Below are positions 52,172 to 52,572 of a stretch of DNA of 52,572 nt, piece by piece. The notes under the pieces were generated by a model. The model was not told where the DNA came from, did not search any database, and worked only from the letters and a program-made list of their open reading frames with translations. This stretch comes from Planctomycetota bacterium (lineage in GTDB: Bacteria > Planctomycetota > Phycisphaerae > Sedimentisphaerales > Anaerobacaceae), in contig VRUL01000038.1 of assembly GCA_019456145.1 (NCBI GenBank), positions 1-52,572 on the forward strand, written 5' to 3'. Positions within the stretch are counted from its first letter, which is position 1. Every line of letters begins with the position of its first letter. A program made the position numbers and the translations under genes.

Positions 52172-52303
52172 ATGATTAGAAAAGTCCTTTTGGTAATTGC
52201 TTTAGTTATTGTGGTCTTTTCACTGATTGGCTGTAACACGGTTCAGGGTCTGGGTGACGACATTAAATGGACCGGTGAAAAGGCCGCTGAAATTGTGGAT
52301 TAA
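52172..52303 (+). CDS. Entericidin-like small lipoprotein
   Basis: This 43-residue peptide reads MIRKVLLVIALVIVVFSLIG followed by CNTVQGLGDDIKWTGEKAAE and IVD. The hydrophobic signal ends in a lipobox SLIGC, so the mature part of 23 residues is lipidated and membrane-attached. The NTVxGxGxDIxxxGxxI pattern is the entericidin A/B family. AAAAGGAG stands upstream of the ATG. These small envelope lipoproteins are of unclear function; the E. coli pair has been proposed as a toxin-antitoxin-like system. Here only one is seen. Confidence 0.88.
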   Translation: MIRKVLLVIALVIVVFSLIGCNTVQGLGDDIKWTGEKAAEIVD

Positions 52304-52378
52304 AAACGGATTGGCAGCCTTAAAACCGGCTTGGGGAGGCCCTGTTTCCTCTGGTTGTTGTTGGGGGCCTAGTATTCT

Positions 52379-52507
52379 GTAACATCTAATTTGATGGGTG
52401 GCAGCCTCAAGCGAGTTCCGAAAAACCGGAACGAGCTTGGGGATGGCTCAGAGAAACTACCAGTAACCACCACGCATTTATCGTGTTACAGACCACTAGT
52501 GGTCTGT
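52379..52507 (+). other. Structured element: multi-branched fold followed by a perfect palindrome
   Basis: GTAACA (52379-52384) can pair with TGTTAC (52484-52489), enclosing GGTGG with CCACC and an inner hairpin: CAAGC-GA-GTTCCG (52408-52420), loop AAAAAC, CGGAAC-GA-GCTTG (52427-52439). The opposed GA/GA steps could form tandem sheared G-A pairs. It is followed at once by a perfect 20-bp palindrome ACAGACCACTAGTGGTCTGT (52488-52507). It sits about 75 bases after the entericidin gene. I do not recognise a known riboswitch or small RNA. It may be a terminator with extra structure, a small RNA, or a repeat element end; the last 65 bases of the window show no gene. Confidence 0.45.
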
Positions 52508-52572
52508 CTCTAATCAATTGATGGATATAGTCTTTTCAGTTTTATTCTGGCGTCTTTTGTCGTAAAACGCCA

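Noticed and set aside
1..52572. CRISPR arrays, prophage or a defence island.
   Set aside because: No regularly spaced repeats, phage structural genes or recognised defence genes were seen.

Overview
The window looks like a chromosomal segment of a Planctomycetota bacterium, most likely of the Phycisphaerae/Sedimentisphaerales type. This is an inference from several features: a secreted enzyme ending in a planctomycete-style dockerin, a DNA topoisomerase VI operon, Tat-exported Gfo/Idh/MocA oxidoreductases, a beta-helix gene relic and an entericidin-like lipoprotein. No rRNA or species marker is present, so the assignment rests on gene content only.

Layout. (1) 1-4 kb, minus strand: a polysaccharide-export (Wza-type) lipoprotein running off the left edge, then topoisomerase VI B and A, with the A gene frameshifted at its catalytic tyrosine motif. 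(2) 4.2-6.5 kb: a large secreted amidohydrolase with PKD-type domains, a carbohydrate-binding-like region and a dockerin. (3) 7.1-15.2 kb, plus strand and visibly G+C-rich: UDP-glucuronate decarboxylase, a 1.4 kb gene-less stretch, a frameshifted FAD enzyme with a membrane tail, a small membrane paralogue of that tail, two GT4 and one GT2 glycosyltransferases. (4) 15.3-45.9 kb, plus strand and A+T-rich: a long surface-glycan locus with sugar epimerases, a polysaccharide deacetylase, two sugar oxidoreductases, five GT2, two GT4 and one GT10-like glycosyltransferase, three radical-SAM enzymes, four methyltransferase genes (one with two catalytic domains), an asparagine-synthase-type amidotransferase, a Wzx-like flippase and a terminal GH30-like lipoprotein hydrolase. 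(5) 45.9-47.1 kb: a graveyard of truncated genes (dinB, a ThiF-like E1) around one small intact ORF, next to tRNA-Gln. (6) 47.4-52.6 kb: ordinary chromosomal genes (YtcJ-type amidohydrolase, Tat oxidoreductase, DJ-1/PfpI protein, exonuclease III, entericidin) and a structured intergenic element.

How the genes may work together. The nucleotide-sugar enzymes make and modify activated sugars. The glycosyltransferases assemble a repeat unit, and the methyltransferases, AsnB-like protein, deacetylase and radical-SAM enzymes decorate it. The flippase moves it across the membrane and an export lipoprotein like the one at the left edge could carry it out. An initiating sugar-phosphate transferase, a Wzy polymerase and a Wzc/Wzz chain-length regulator were not recognised here.

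The most striking theme is remodelling. The locus holds a family of near-paralogous GT2 genes with variable metal-binding motifs, the 60-bp fossil of another GT2 gene, a 192-bp direct repeat that brackets three GT2 genes and joins a beheaded GT4 to the tail of an SGNH hydrolase, an IS1380 transposase relic, and several genes broken by single stops or G-run indels. I see no CRISPR array, no intact transposon and no clear defence system.
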